Shown in pieces: positions 51,653-60,531 of a DNA stretch of 64,000 nt. Under the pieces are notes generated by a model. It worked only from the letters and a program-made list of their open reading frames with translations, had not been told where the DNA came from and searched no databases. Numbering within the stretch: the stretch's first letter is position 1; the number at the start of each line of letters is the position of its first letter. Source of the stretch: Saccharomycopsis crataegensis (taxonomy: Eukaryota; Ascomycota; Saccharomycetes; Ascoideales; Saccharomycopsidaceae). The translations under genes and the position numbers were made by a program. The stretch spans positions 496,001 through 560,000 of the forward strand of contig NW_027043829.1 in assembly GCF_037102585.1 (NCBI RefSeq), in the 5' to 3' direction.

Positions 51653-52230
51653 TATTAAAATGATTCGTTATTTAATTTCCAATTCTTTTTGTGTCTTTAT
51701 TGTCCTTGTCCGGGAATCTGTTGAACCAACATAAATATATCCTTTATTGCCAAAGCTCTTCTGATATAAAGATGGTGGTGACAATCAATTAACTTAGTTT
51801 AAGCACAGTCACACCAATACAACCTTCACACACAGGATATTGCAAAAAAATTGCAAAAAACGCGAGGTAAAAAAAAAAAAAGTCGGAGACACCAACAACA
51901 AATTGAGCCAAGGTATTTCAAAAGCAGATATTTTATTGAGGAATGCTGTGGTATTATTTCACGACACCGTTGTCCTGTGTAATTTTACCAATTAATCTGT
52001 ATATAATATATTGGGTCCCCAACAGTAGATAAACCAATCAATCGTCTCTCGAGAGAAAAAACAAAGAAAAAAAAAATAAAGAAAAAAGCCGGAAAGTGCA
52101 TTCACGCGCCAATCAGCTGAGTCCATGTGATTTTTTGAATATATACATGTATATCACGTGTGTTCCATACATGCGGGACCTTCTTCTATGTACTGTGCTT
52201 ATATAGGTGTACCATTATTATAATAAACCT
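51653..52230. other. Intergenic: upstream region of the bHLH gene
   Basis: Contains CATGTGA (52124-52130) and CACGTG (52155-52160) about 30 bp apart, plus A-runs at 51870 and 52060. The far end is the 3' side of ATG31. Confidence 0.5.
52124..52160. promoter_or_regulatory. Paired bHLH sites: CATGTGA and CACGTG
   Basis: CATGTGA resembles UAS-INO (CATGTGAAAT) and CACGTG is the class B E-box; both are targets of bHLH proteins like the one encoded downstream, suggesting autoregulation. Confidence 0.45.
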
Positions 52231-52935
52231 TCATCTAGGGAAGGTAGAATGCAAGTTGACCATCTGCTCTAACTGTTTATTCCTCTCGTTAAACAAGCTC
52301 ACCAAATTCCGGATATCCTCAATCGACTGATCCAAATCTTCCTCCTCTCCTGTTACTTTCTTGGGCACCTTGACCGTCCCAGCAATCGGCGCTTCCGAAT
52401 CCAAATCAATCGTGCTGTTGGTGCCCTTTATAACGATATTGGTGGTATTTTCGTGATTGTTAGGCCCTTCAAATGATACCTTATTATTCTTCATTCTGCT
52501 GATCTCATACACTTGCCAATTGTCACTAAGGCACCTTGATCCAACGATGTTTTCCCCTCGGTGATCAAAGTCTAATACCACCACGGTATCGTCATTATTG
52601 AGTCCCTCTTGCCCCACTGGGTGGTGGTGGTGATGATGGTGCCCTGCACCATGCTCAGCCGGAGATCCATTTTTGATGTCTTCCAAATCATCGACAAACT
52701 TGTACCGTATTTCTGGATACACATTGATTGGGGCCTCAAACAATTCACTATTCTCAACACTATTTCCCAATATCTTATCATACTCAATTGATGTGAATTT
52801 GCTCATCTCTCTATTGTTATCATCGCCATCATCACGATGGTTATTGTCTCGTAGCCTACCCTGAGATTTATCTTGGATCACCACATAAAAGGGAAGCTGC
52901 AGGCTCTTCCATGACGACTCATTCTCCATATTCAC
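52231..52935 (-). CDS. ATG31: Autophagy scaffold Atg31 (Cis1)
   Basis: Atg31 bridges Atg17 and Atg29 in the complex that nucleates autophagosomes under starvation. 234 residues (S. cerevisiae: 196). Blocks in the same order as yeast Atg31: an opening beta strand region (LPFYVVIQDKS), INVYPEIRYKFVDDLEDI (yeast: FPTNIKYIFEDDNDEL), DTVVVLDFDHRGENIVGSRCLSDNWQVYEI (yeast: NVIIVQLDESG...LISDQYELLS) and the C-terminal helix LVSLFNERNKQLEQM (yeast: LIKLYVTQNEQLQML) that binds Atg17. A run of seven His (about residue 100) is an insertion. The protein evolves fast, so the call rests on order of motifs rather than identity. Confidence 0.75.
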   Translation of the reverse strand: MNMENESSWKSLQLPFYVVIQDKSQGRLRDNNHRDDGDDNNREMSKFTSIEYDKILGNSVENSELFEAPINVYPEIRYKFVDDLEDIKNGSPAEHGAGHHHHHHHPVGQEGLNNDDTVVVLDFDHRGENIVGSRCLSDNWQVYEISRMKNNKVSFEGPNNHENTTNIVIKGTNSTIDLDSEAPIAGTVKVPKKVTGEEEDLDQSIEDIRNLVSLFNERNKQLEQMVNLHSTFPR

Positions 52936-53184
52936 ATATATTTCTATTAGTTATCAGTGGTGTTACCATCTACTGTTCCCTGACCAACTGTTCTGTTGTT
53001 GTTGTTGGGCAAGATAACTCTCAGTGCCACCAACCAGCTCATCGCGCGTGCGCATTCCAATTTAGTTTTTCTTGTTTTGTTGTAGCGATTATACCTTCTA
53101 CAATCAAATAAAATAGTGTTTATATTTTCATTCAAAGAAAGATGTATTGCTTCTTTTCGGGGGGAATAATAATAATAATTACAG

Positions 53185-55014
53185 ATGTTTAAAGAGCTTG
53201 TGTTTTTAACTATTCCCAAAAACTCTTCCAAAGGAATTATCGCTCATAAGCGAAAGGTTTTCGATATCCATGGTGCGCAAATGAAAAATAGCTTGACCGA
53301 GAGAAATGTTGATAAAATTACCCATATATTGATTGATTACCAGCAATTGAATAGTATTCGGGCCATAATCACCAGCTTGAAACTTGAAGAGCTATACAAC
53401 AAAAATTTCAAACCAGATGCCACGGCATTCAAAGCAGAAATCATTGATAAGTTGATAAAAGTCCCGTTCATCAAAGAAAGCTGGTTCAATGATTCCATAG
53501 AAACTGGCAAAGTTTTGAGCTTGACGGCTTATCAGATACCGGAAGTCCACCAAGAACTTTTGAATGAATTTGAAAATTTTACAAAAGATGGGAAATCCAG
53601 GTCACCAACCAAGAAGCGGAAAAAATCTGTATCACTATCACCTTCTGAGCAACCAACCAAGAAGCAATATCTCGATCAGGATGATAAAAATACAGGAAGA
53701 TTGGCCGAGCAAGAAAGAAAAGCCCTTAAAAGAGATTCAAGACGGGAAAAAATAAAGTTATGGATTAGAACCTCTTTGAATGATCGACTATTAGAACCGT
53801 CAAAAGTGAAAAATAACCCCAATTTGCCAGTGATCAAGGCATTATCAGAATTCCAGGCATTATACGATGGATTAGGCGATGATTTTAGAGTCCGAGGGTA
53901 TATCCAAGCCATCAACTCCTTGTTATTAGAACATAATAATCCAATCGTTACCTATCAACAAGCAATCAAATTGCGAGCAGTGGGACAAAAAATTGCGAGA
54001 AAGATTGCCGAGTTTGCTAAGACAGGGAAAATTGCCCAATTGGATACATTAAAACAAGATCAACAAGTTCAAATCATTGTGGGCTTGACAAATATATTTG
54101 GAGTTGGTCCTGCTATTGCTAGAAATTGGTACGAGGCATATCATATAACCCTGATGGATGACGTCAAGGCAAAGGCCAAAAATGGGACTATCAAGTTAAC
54201 CAAAGAACAAAGGTTGGGAATCGAGTACTATGATGACTGGAATCAGTCAATAGAGAGAGAAATGATCGATCTTCATTACGAAATGATGAAAGAGGTTTGC
54301 AAAGAAGTGGATCCCAGCTTAGATGTTCATATTATGGGAAGTTACCGAAGAGGTCTTAGTCGAAGTCATGATATTGATTTTTTTCTTACCAGTCCAAATT
54401 ATAAAACTAAACACCAGTTGGTCAATTCTGGAGTCGCCAAGAAGTTAATGGGTAAGTTAAACGCCATAGGGTATTTGCAATGTGAGTTGTCGGGTTCCGA
54501 CACCAAATTTTTAAGTGGTGCCAAGTTGGTTGATTATAATGATCGAGTGAAAAAATTCTTGGAATCTCGGAAAAGTGCTGGCGAATTAACTGAAAAATTT
54601 GGAGACGAAAAACGGATCTGCCGACGAGTTGACTTTTTATTTGTGCAATATAATGAACTCGGAGCGGCACTTTTATATTTCACGGGCAATGATATTTTCA
54701 ATAGAATGGTGCGGTTTTTAGCACGATTGGAAGGCTATAAACTTTCTAACCATGGTTTGTTTGATAGGTCAGCATTAACCATACCAGTAGGATCAGAGCC
54801 AAGGAATAATTCTAGGGCTAAGAATTCTAATTACCAAGAGAATGATTCCTTTTTCGACGAATCTGATGATGATGATGATATTGAGGTGAGTCCTCAAGGA
54901 TTGATTGAAAGTTTTGATGAAAAGAGGATTCTTGATTTGTTGGGGGTTGTATGGCACACACCAATGGAAAGAAATATTGGTGAGTTCAAACGACTTGATT
55001 TCACAAAAAAATAA
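53185..55014 (+). CDS. POL4: DNA polymerase IV (family X)
   Basis: Family X polymerase of non-homologous end joining and gap filling. 609 residues (S. cerevisiae: 582): N-terminal BRCT-like region (about 1-110), Lys/Arg-rich linker with KKRKKS, an HhH lyase-type region (RAVGQKIARKIAEFAKTGKI), the second HhH (NIFGVGPAIARNWYEAYHITLMDDV), and the nucleotidyltransferase core IMGSYRRGLSRSHDIDFFLTSP with the catalytic Asp pair (DID) plus RRVDFLFVQYNELGAALLYFTGND for the third Asp. The C terminus has an Asp run and the ILDLLGVVWHTPMERN ending typical of Pol X. It is divergent from ATG31. Confidence 0.92.
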   Translation: MFKELVFLTIPKNSSKGIIAHKRKVFDIHGAQMKNSLTERNVDKITHILIDYQQLNSIRAIITSLKLEELYNKNFKPDATAFKAEIIDKLIKVPFIKESWFNDSIETGKVLSLTAYQIPEVHQELLNEFENFTKDGKSRSPTKKRKKSVSLSPSEQPTKKQYLDQDDKNTGRLAEQERKALKRDSRREKIKLWIRTSLNDRLLEPSKVKNNPNLPVIKALSEFQALYDGLGDDFRVRGYIQAINSLLLEHNNPIVTYQQAIKLRAVGQKIARKIAEFAKTGKIAQLDTLKQDQQVQIIVGLTNIFGVGPAIARNWYEAYHITLMDDVKAKAKNGTIKLTKEQRLGIEYYDDWNQSIEREMIDLHYEMMKEVCKEVDPSLDVHIMGSYRRGLSRSHDIDFFLTSPNYKTKHQLVNSGVAKKLMGKLNAIGYLQCELSGSDTKFLSGAKLVDYNDRVKKFLESRKSAGELTEKFGDEKRICRRVDFLFVQYNELGAALLYFTGNDIFNRMVRFLARLEGYKLSNHGLFDRSALTIPVGSEPRNNSRAKNSNYQENDSFFDESDDDDDIEVSPQGLIESFDEKRILDLLGVVWHTPMERNIGEFKRLDFTKK

Positions 55015-55175
55015 AATGAAGGTAGATCAGGCGGGTGCCCAAAAAAGTTCATCCACCGGTAATTCAAGAATGATCATAGTGGTGGAAAGTTGAGAAATTC
55101 AAGAAAGCAAAACCAATTCCTACTCAAATTTTGTAGCCTTTTATATTCCATAGCCCAATTTTATTGTGAATGTTT

Positions 55176-56456
55176 TCAAAATAGCCATTTTGGGGGATCT
55201 GATTTGAATTCACATTCTAGAGCTTTTGATTGAGGATCAATTAGTCGATACTCCAGAGCATGTAAGTAAATCATCATTTTCTCCGGTTCATCAAAAGAGT
55301 TCATCATTTTTTCTCCACAAACATCACAAACGAGATTTTCAGACTGATATTGTTTGAGTCTGTCTAAGAACTCTTTACTTACTGATTGGAAAAGTTCATT
55401 ACTCAAATTGTATTCTAAAGAATTCATTTCCTTATTAATCAACTCCTCAATTGATTTTCCATACTTTAATGATTCCAAGATCCCCATTTCGATCGAGTTT
55501 CTCAATGGTCCAACGGTTTCATGCCCGTAAGTGGGATCGTTAGAAATAGGGTATCCCAAGTTTCTCAAATGGATTCTGATCTGGTGGGTTCTGCCAGTTT
55601 CTGGGATACATTTCACAATACTTTGATTGAGCACCCGATCATAAGATATCTTCTTAAAATGGGTGATCCCAGTCTTGATTGAAATAACAATAGACTGTGA
55701 AGTTGATATATACTTGTGTGATGGGTTCACCCGGAACACTGGATCATGGCAGGTGGTTTCATCAGGAAAGTCTCCTGTCACTCTTGCTAAATAATGCTTG
55801 CTGATGCGCTTGAAACGGAAATGATCTTCAAGGATTTTAGCCGCCCTATGGTTTTTCGCAAAAATTAGAATCCCTGAGGTTAGTTTATCCAATCGATGGC
55901 ACGGATAAAGATTGTCGATTCCCAATTCGAATTTCAAGAGCTCAGAAAGAGTATTGTGAAAGAAGTTCCCTGTTGGATGGACAGGAATCCCTGAAGGCTT
56001 GTTCACCACCAATAAATCCTTATTCTCATACACTATTTGCACCGAACATTTTGCCTTATTGAACTCACTGTAGAATAATTTTTCGGTGGTATTAGAGTAC
56101 AAATAATCACCAGTTAATACCGGAGGTTCGTGCTTGTGAACCTCATTATGAACTACATCACCATGACGTAGCTTCAATTCTTCAAGATCGTCTCCTTTGT
56201 AAGTTTTTGAATTCTCATGCCGTCTAACAACGAAGGATTTCCCAGAATCCACCAATTTCTTATAGTAAGGTTCGGAATACCTCAACTCTTTGGTCATGAC
56301 TTCAAATAACGATTTACCCACCCAACGTCCTTTCGTATTGGTTTTGAAAGCATGAAAATAAGGACGAACATATCTAACCCCTTTTGAGATCGAATAAGGC
56401 AGCATCATTGTGGCATTACTATTATTCTGGTTAGAACTTTTACAATTGGTGATCAA
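55176..56456 (-). CDS. RluA-family tRNA pseudouridine synthase (PUS6/PUS9 type)
   Basis: Converts uridine to pseudouridine in tRNA. 426 residues. N-terminal S4-like/fungal extension (VRPYFHAFKTNTKGRWVGKSLFEVMTKELR), then the RluA core: VVNKPSGIPVHPTGNFFHNTL, the catalytic HRLDKLTSGILIFAKN (Asp in HRLD), ISKHYLARVTGDFP, and the CIPETGRTHQIRIHLRNLGYPISNDPTYG block. A C-terminal CxxC pair (VCDVCGEKM) precedes a YLHALEYRL block. The VRPYF...KGRW opening is shared by yeast Pus6, Pus9 and Rib2/Pus8; length favours Pus6 (404 residues), but I cannot exclude Pus9, so no symbol is given. It is divergent from COG5. Confidence 0.8.
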   Translation of the reverse strand: MITNCKSSNQNNSNATMMLPYSISKGVRYVRPYFHAFKTNTKGRWVGKSLFEVMTKELRYSEPYYKKLVDSGKSFVVRRHENSKTYKGDDLEELKLRHGDVVHNEVHKHEPPVLTGDYLYSNTTEKLFYSEFNKAKCSVQIVYENKDLLVVNKPSGIPVHPTGNFFHNTLSELLKFELGIDNLYPCHRLDKLTSGILIFAKNHRAAKILEDHFRFKRISKHYLARVTGDFPDETTCHDPVFRVNPSHKYISTSQSIVISIKTGITHFKKISYDRVLNQSIVKCIPETGRTHQIRIHLRNLGYPISNDPTYGHETVGPLRNSIEMGILESLKYGKSIEELINKEMNSLEYNLSNELFQSVSKEFLDRLKQYQSENLVCDVCGEKMMNSFDEPEKMMIYLHALEYRLIDPQSKALECEFKSDPPKWLF

Positions 56457-56602
56457 TATCCCCTAAAAAATCTAAAAAAGTTATCAACCACCCACGGTAC
56501 CGGTGCATCTGTGGAGGGAAAGAAAAAACCTCAGAAAAACTCCACGTAAAGATTAGATACAAAACGATACATTTTATTTAGTCTCTTTTATAGAAAAATA
56601 TC

Positions 56603-56632
56603 ATGGAAGAAAATGGCAACTGGAAAAGCTGA
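56603..56632 (+). promoter_or_regulatory. Short upstream ORF overlapping the COG5 start
   Basis: ATG at 56603 opens a nine-codon frame (MEENGNWKS, stop at 56630-56632) that overlaps the COG5 ATG at 56613 in another phase. If the transcript includes it, scanning ribosomes would meet this AUG first. Confidence 0.5.
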
Positions 56633-58094
56633 ATATGACTTATCTGAATACAAGGATCTAATAACGGACGGTTTTGCTGCTTCACAGTACGCTAATGGCT
56701 TGTTACTATCGACAAATAACTTATATTTGAGTCAATTGAATAGTTTAAATCAAAGTGTATTATTAAACGAGATTGAAAACGACAATAGCTCTGAAAACGA
56801 ATTGGATTTAGTCACTGCTATGAAAAAGATCTCATTCAGTATTAAAGATGTGAACTCCAAGATTGTCAAGATTTCTTCGAGTAATTATGATGTATTGATC
56901 AACGAGTTTGAAAAAATCGAGTCGTTTCAGAAGGATTTCAACAATACTTTACAAAATTCTTTGAAGGAATTGAACCATTTCATGGAAATATTGAATAGAG
57001 ATTTTTTAATGAATTATGAAAGCTCGCAGAAATACATCAGAAGGTTGAAAAATATCCATAAAACATACTCCCTTATAAATGACTTGATCCTATTTATCGA
57101 CGGAGTGAAGAAATTCAATAGCAGTTTCAGAAATATACAGTTAGATAAGACTTACAACAACATCGAATCAGTTTCCCCAGAAGAATTGGGTACACTCAAC
57201 AAGAACTTGATGAAAATGACAAACCATTACTATTTCTTGAATAAGCTACTACACGAGGATGAAAAGTTGTATGATTCTGGACTGCAAAGTAGAAATTCAT
57301 TCAAACAATTGAAAATCGTCAAGAATTTCAATAAGGTATACAAGATTGAAAAAATCGATCTTCTCAATAATTATTGTCTTGATTTATTGAAAAATGATAA
57401 TTTCTTTGAAACGACCGCCGATGGTGAACCCAACTCCGAGGATTATAAAGCAAAAGTTATTGTCACCGTGATTATTACTCTAATGATTATCAATAATAAC
57501 GATTCTTTTGTTGAAATCTTCCATCGTTACTACAAATATGAACTCAATAACTGCATGAACTTACTCAAGAAAATATTGATCTCACCTAAGAGTTTTGATA
57601 ATTCAATGATCAAAGTAGCAAAGAAATCGGACAAGATATTGAAGATCATGAGAATATTGCAGAACCTCAGGTTACTCAATTATGATTCCCTGTTGATGAA
57701 AAACAATCCCTTTGAAACTTGTATTATCAATGATGATCTGAACAGCTCTTACACTTCTATTGGTGATAAAAACATAACTAGAGAAACCACTACAGATCAC
57801 ACATTGTCATTAGACGTGTTTATTTTGAAAAACATGCCAGTATCATTAAACAATAATTCGTTATTCACGAATTTTTACAAAGACATATCCGTGGAGTTCG
57901 AAAGCATGATATCGGGAACATTATTGAAAGGTGGCCCGGTGGCCAAGAATTTGAAGAATAACTATTCAAAAATTTTGGCGTCAATTAAAAAGAGAATATT
58001 GGAGAATAGTAGTGATTTCTACAAAATATCGGAGAAGAATATCGAAGTGGTGATGATGTGCAACTCAATTAAAAAGTTGAATACCAATAAATAA
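56613..58094 (+). CDS. COG5: Conserved oligomeric Golgi complex subunit 5
   Basis: COG tethers retrograde vesicles at the Golgi. 493 residues (S. cerevisiae Cog5: 403). The opening DLSEYKDLITDGFAASQYANGLLLSTNN is the family signature (D...L..D.F....FAN.LLLATN), followed by a long coiled coil (about 60-150, ISFSIKDVNSKIVKISSSNYDVLINEFEKIESFQKDF) and an all-helical C-terminal half. The only cysteine/charge features are unremarkable. An out-of-phase ATG 10 bp upstream overlaps the start. Confidence 0.75.
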   Translation: MATGKAEYDLSEYKDLITDGFAASQYANGLLLSTNNLYLSQLNSLNQSVLLNEIENDNSSENELDLVTAMKKISFSIKDVNSKIVKISSSNYDVLINEFEKIESFQKDFNNTLQNSLKELNHFMEILNRDFLMNYESSQKYIRRLKNIHKTYSLINDLILFIDGVKKFNSSFRNIQLDKTYNNIESVSPEELGTLNKNLMKMTNHYYFLNKLLHEDEKLYDSGLQSRNSFKQLKIVKNFNKVYKIEKIDLLNNYCLDLLKNDNFFETTADGEPNSEDYKAKVIVTVIITLMIINNNDSFVEIFHRYYKYELNNCMNLLKKILISPKSFDNSMIKVAKKSDKILKIMRILQNLRLLNYDSLLMKNNPFETCIINDDLNSSYTSIGDKNITRETTTDHTLSLDVFILKNMPVSLNNNSLFTNFYKDISVEFESMISGTLLKGGPVAKNLKNNYSKILASIKKRILENSSDFYKISEKNIEVVMMCNSIKKLNTNK

Positions 58095-58155
58095 GAACTT
58101 GCTTTGTATAGCATTTTCATAAACACAGAATAATAACCTATAAAGTACTGTTTTT

Positions 58156-58863
58156 TCATTCCGTTCTGTATTCTGGCTTTTTCGTTTGTGTAGCTGTTTG
58201 TCCATCCTTCTTCTTTTTGTTCTTTTTCCCTCCTCTTTTCTTCTTTTGATTAATCATTTTTTGATGCTTCTTTTCCAAATCTTTGATGCTCTGCTTTCTT
58301 AGCTTGACATTTTTCTTCGCAAGAATTCTATTTTTTCTAGTTTTCAAACTTGGTCTCATTTGAGCCTTCTTTTTAAGCTTTTGTGAAGCTTCATCAATTT
58401 TCGCATTGTATTGTTTCAAATCTGTCACTTTCCTCTGTGTTCCTCTCCAAGTGTAACGGTTATCGAATGTATTACTGAATATATCATCATATTCTATGGC
58501 AGCAAGCTTGAATGACAATAGCTGCTGTTCTGTGTATTCTGGGAAATAATAGGTCGAAGGGCGTGACTGTATGATTGGCTCATCATCAACAGCGTCATTC
58601 AAAGTGACCTTCATCAAACCAGTTCGCGAACTTTCATCATCTTTGCTAGGGGTTTCTGATGTAACTGGGGCCAGCTCAGTTGCAAAAAGTGGGAAGAAAA
58701 ACTCTTCGGGGGCATCATTTGTCTCTTCATTCGAAATTATAGGTTCATCTTGATCTTCTTCTGGTTTTTCGTCTTCTTTAATTGGTTTTGTGGTATCGAC
58801 AAATTCAAAGTCGAGGTTTGTGGGAAGTTGGTATTCCGTATCACTGGTTTCACTATCCGACAT
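58156..58863 (-). CDS. Basic lysine-rich, probably nucleolar protein
   Basis: 235 residues. An acidic N-terminal half (Glu/Asp-rich, about 1-60, with EEFFFPLFATELAPV), a central block RPSTYYFPEYTEQQLLSFKLAAIEYDDIF (about 100-130), then a strongly basic C-terminal region (from about 165, ending in long Lys/Arg runs) that would serve as a nuclear/nucleolar signal. The order FPLF - RP.TYYF - YDDI - Lys-rich tail recalls fungal DUF2011 proteins from memory; no experimental role is known to me. Could act in ribosome biogenesis, which is inference from composition. Confidence 0.6.
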   Translation of the reverse strand: MSDSETSDTEYQLPTNLDFEFVDTTKPIKEDEKPEEDQDEPIISNEETNDAPEEFFFPLFATELAPVTSETPSKDDESSRTGLMKVTLNDAVDDEPIIQSRPSTYYFPEYTEQQLLSFKLAAIEYDDIFSNTFDNRYTWRGTQRKVTDLKQYNAKIDEASQKLKKKAQMRPSLKTRKNRILAKKNVKLRKQSIKDLEKKHQKMINQKKKRGGKKNKKKKDGQTATQTKKPEYRTE

Positions 58864-59212
58864 CTTTGTGCTCCGTTAAGTCTAAGTATGGTTGCTTAAG
58901 AACATATATTGATGATGATAATCACAGCTTTTCTCACATGAGAATTTTTTTTTGGATTTATGAAAAATTTAGTGATGCATCAGCACAGCTACGGTACTTC
59001 CTTTCGAGTTCCCTAGGGTTGAAAAGACACAAAGAGAGCGGTCTATGGAGGAGCTAGATGACTTGATTACATACAGACTGTATCAATTACAAGAATAAAA
59101 TCTTTTTTTTTAAATTGTTTTCTTTCATAAATTGTTTTTAAAAAGACGTTAGAATGAAATGTTGTATTAAGTTACATAAAAGAATTAAGCGAGAACAATA
59201 AACACACAGCAT
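58864..59212. other. Intergenic between RPS23 3' end and the basic-protein gene
   Basis: Both genes run on minus. T/A-rich RPS23 3' region (about 59095-59210) and a short promoter for the downstream gene. Nothing else seen. Confidence 0.45.
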
Positions 59213-60130
59213 TTAAGATCTTGGCTTTTCCTTCTTTTCTTTCCACAAAGCCAACAAGGAGACACCAGAGACCTTGACAACCTTGAATCTAACACCTGGA
59301 ATATCACCCTTAGCCTTACCCTTTCTACCGAAACCAGCCAACAAGACTTCGTCGTTTTCGTCAACGTAGTTCAAACAACCATCGTTTGGAACGAAAGCAG
59401 TAACTCTTCTAGAGTTCTTGATCAATTGGACTCTGACACACTTTCTGATAGCAGAGTTTGGTTGCTTGGCTTCGACACCAATCTTTTCCAACACAATACC
59501 CTTAGCGTGAGAAGAACCACCGAATGGAGAGGACTTGAAGGCAGTACCTAACAATCTGGACTTGTAAGATTGATCAGCCCAACGGCTATAATAAAAAAAT
59601 TCGTTAGTATTGGTAATCACATAGAATAAATATTATCATAGACGGGAATGTTGATTTGATGAATCGAATGTGTAAATTGAGAGACAATTCTCTAAAAATC
59701 ACTTCTTGTGTTGCTGTGCTTTCAAATAATTGACACCGATGTAATTTGCTAACTAAATTTAAGAATGCCCAAAACCATTTTCAAGTGATGGTGGTATTGA
59801 AATATTTTTCTTTCCAAGATTTGTCGAAAAATTTATAGTTGGAAAAATTTTAAACTTGATCCAATGAAATGATACTTCGTTATTAGGTTGTTTTTTTTTG
59901 AATTCACTAGTTCAATGATGTATTGATATGCTCTTCTGTTGATGATTTTCAATTGTTCTTTCATATCTTGATAATTGTTGACTTAATCTCACCACATTTT
60001 TGATAATCTTCAAATCCACAATACAATCCTCACCATTCCTTGCCATTTGAGTATTTCTTACTTACTTGTTTCTTCTGTGGACTCTCAATTTTCTAGCAGA
60101 GTTAAGACCTCTTGGTTTACCTTTACCCAT
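59213..60130 (-). CDS. RPS23: 40S ribosomal protein S23 (uS12), spliced
   Basis: Decoding-centre protein of the small subunit. Exon 1 is 60130-60066 and exon 2 is 59585-59213 on minus, giving 145 residues, the same length as S. cerevisiae Rps23. Exon 1 gives [21 protein letters not shown]; exon 2 resumes [23 protein letters not shown], includes the [15 protein letters not shown] loop (its Pro is hydroxylated in yeast) and ends KEKKEKPRS. The intron position, early in the reading frame after HRRN, is the one used in S. cerevisiae RPS23A/B. Confidence 0.97.
59586..60065 (-). other. Spliceosomal intron of RPS23
   Basis: 480 bp, GTAAGT donor, TACTAAC branch point at 59603-59609 (minus) and TATAG acceptor, phase 2. 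Long introns are typical of ribosomal-protein genes in yeasts. No C/D box pair was seen inside. Confidence 0.95.
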
Positions 60131-60324
60131 CTTTGATTATTCAATTTGTTACTTGCTATCTATTTTCTTCACAACGGGTGTAGAAATTACATGAAAAGAA
60201 AATTTTAAAAAAACCTACGCAGACCGCCATCCACCTCAACGATCACGGTCACGTGGAGAGTAGCTCACAGATTCACCTGCTACCTTACAATCAACGTCAC
60301 TTAGAGTGCCCTATATAAGGTCAC
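60131..60324. promoter_or_regulatory. RPS23 promoter with CACGTG and TATA-like site
   Basis: CACGTG at 60250-60255 lies 120 bp upstream of the RPS23 start. CTATATAAGG at 60311-60320 and TTAGGG at 60347-60352 lie a little farther out. Cbf1 (CACGTG) and Tbf1 (TTAGGG) sites mark ribosomal-protein promoters in Candida-type yeasts. Confidence 0.55.
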
Positions 60325-60531
60325 ATGATAAAGTTAAAGTTACCATTTAGGGCGAAATATCTATCAAGAAGATTCAGTACAGGTTCCACTCCCATGGATC
60401 GGTCCGCCCCTTCTTCGCGTGACATTTTTGAGCACACAAACAAAAAAACTGGCCATACCAGCAAAAGCTCGCATTCAATAGTTACCGAAGAATGGTGTTA
60501 TTGTTTTATCAAAGATGGTGAAAAATTTTGA
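60325..60531 (+). CDS. Small ORF with mitochondrial-type N terminus
   Basis: 68 codons, divergent from RPS23. The N terminus MIKLKLPFRAKYLSRRFSTG is rich in Lys/Arg without acidic residues and contains RRFS|T, a classic matrix-protease cleavage context. The remainder is Ser/Lys-rich, then EEWCYCFIKDGEKF. I do not recognise it. Against it: the ATG follows the TATATAAG by only 7 bp, so that box cannot drive it, and short frames occur by chance. Confidence 0.35.
   Translation: MIKLKLPFRAKYLSRRFSTGSTPMDRSAPSSRDIFEHTNKKTGHTSKSSHSIVTEEWCYCFIKDGEKF

Noticed and set aside
59586-60065. Possible snoRNA in the RPS23 intron
   Set aside because: On the sense strand no C box (RTGATGA) with a matching D box was found; ATGATG motifs lie only on the antisense strand.
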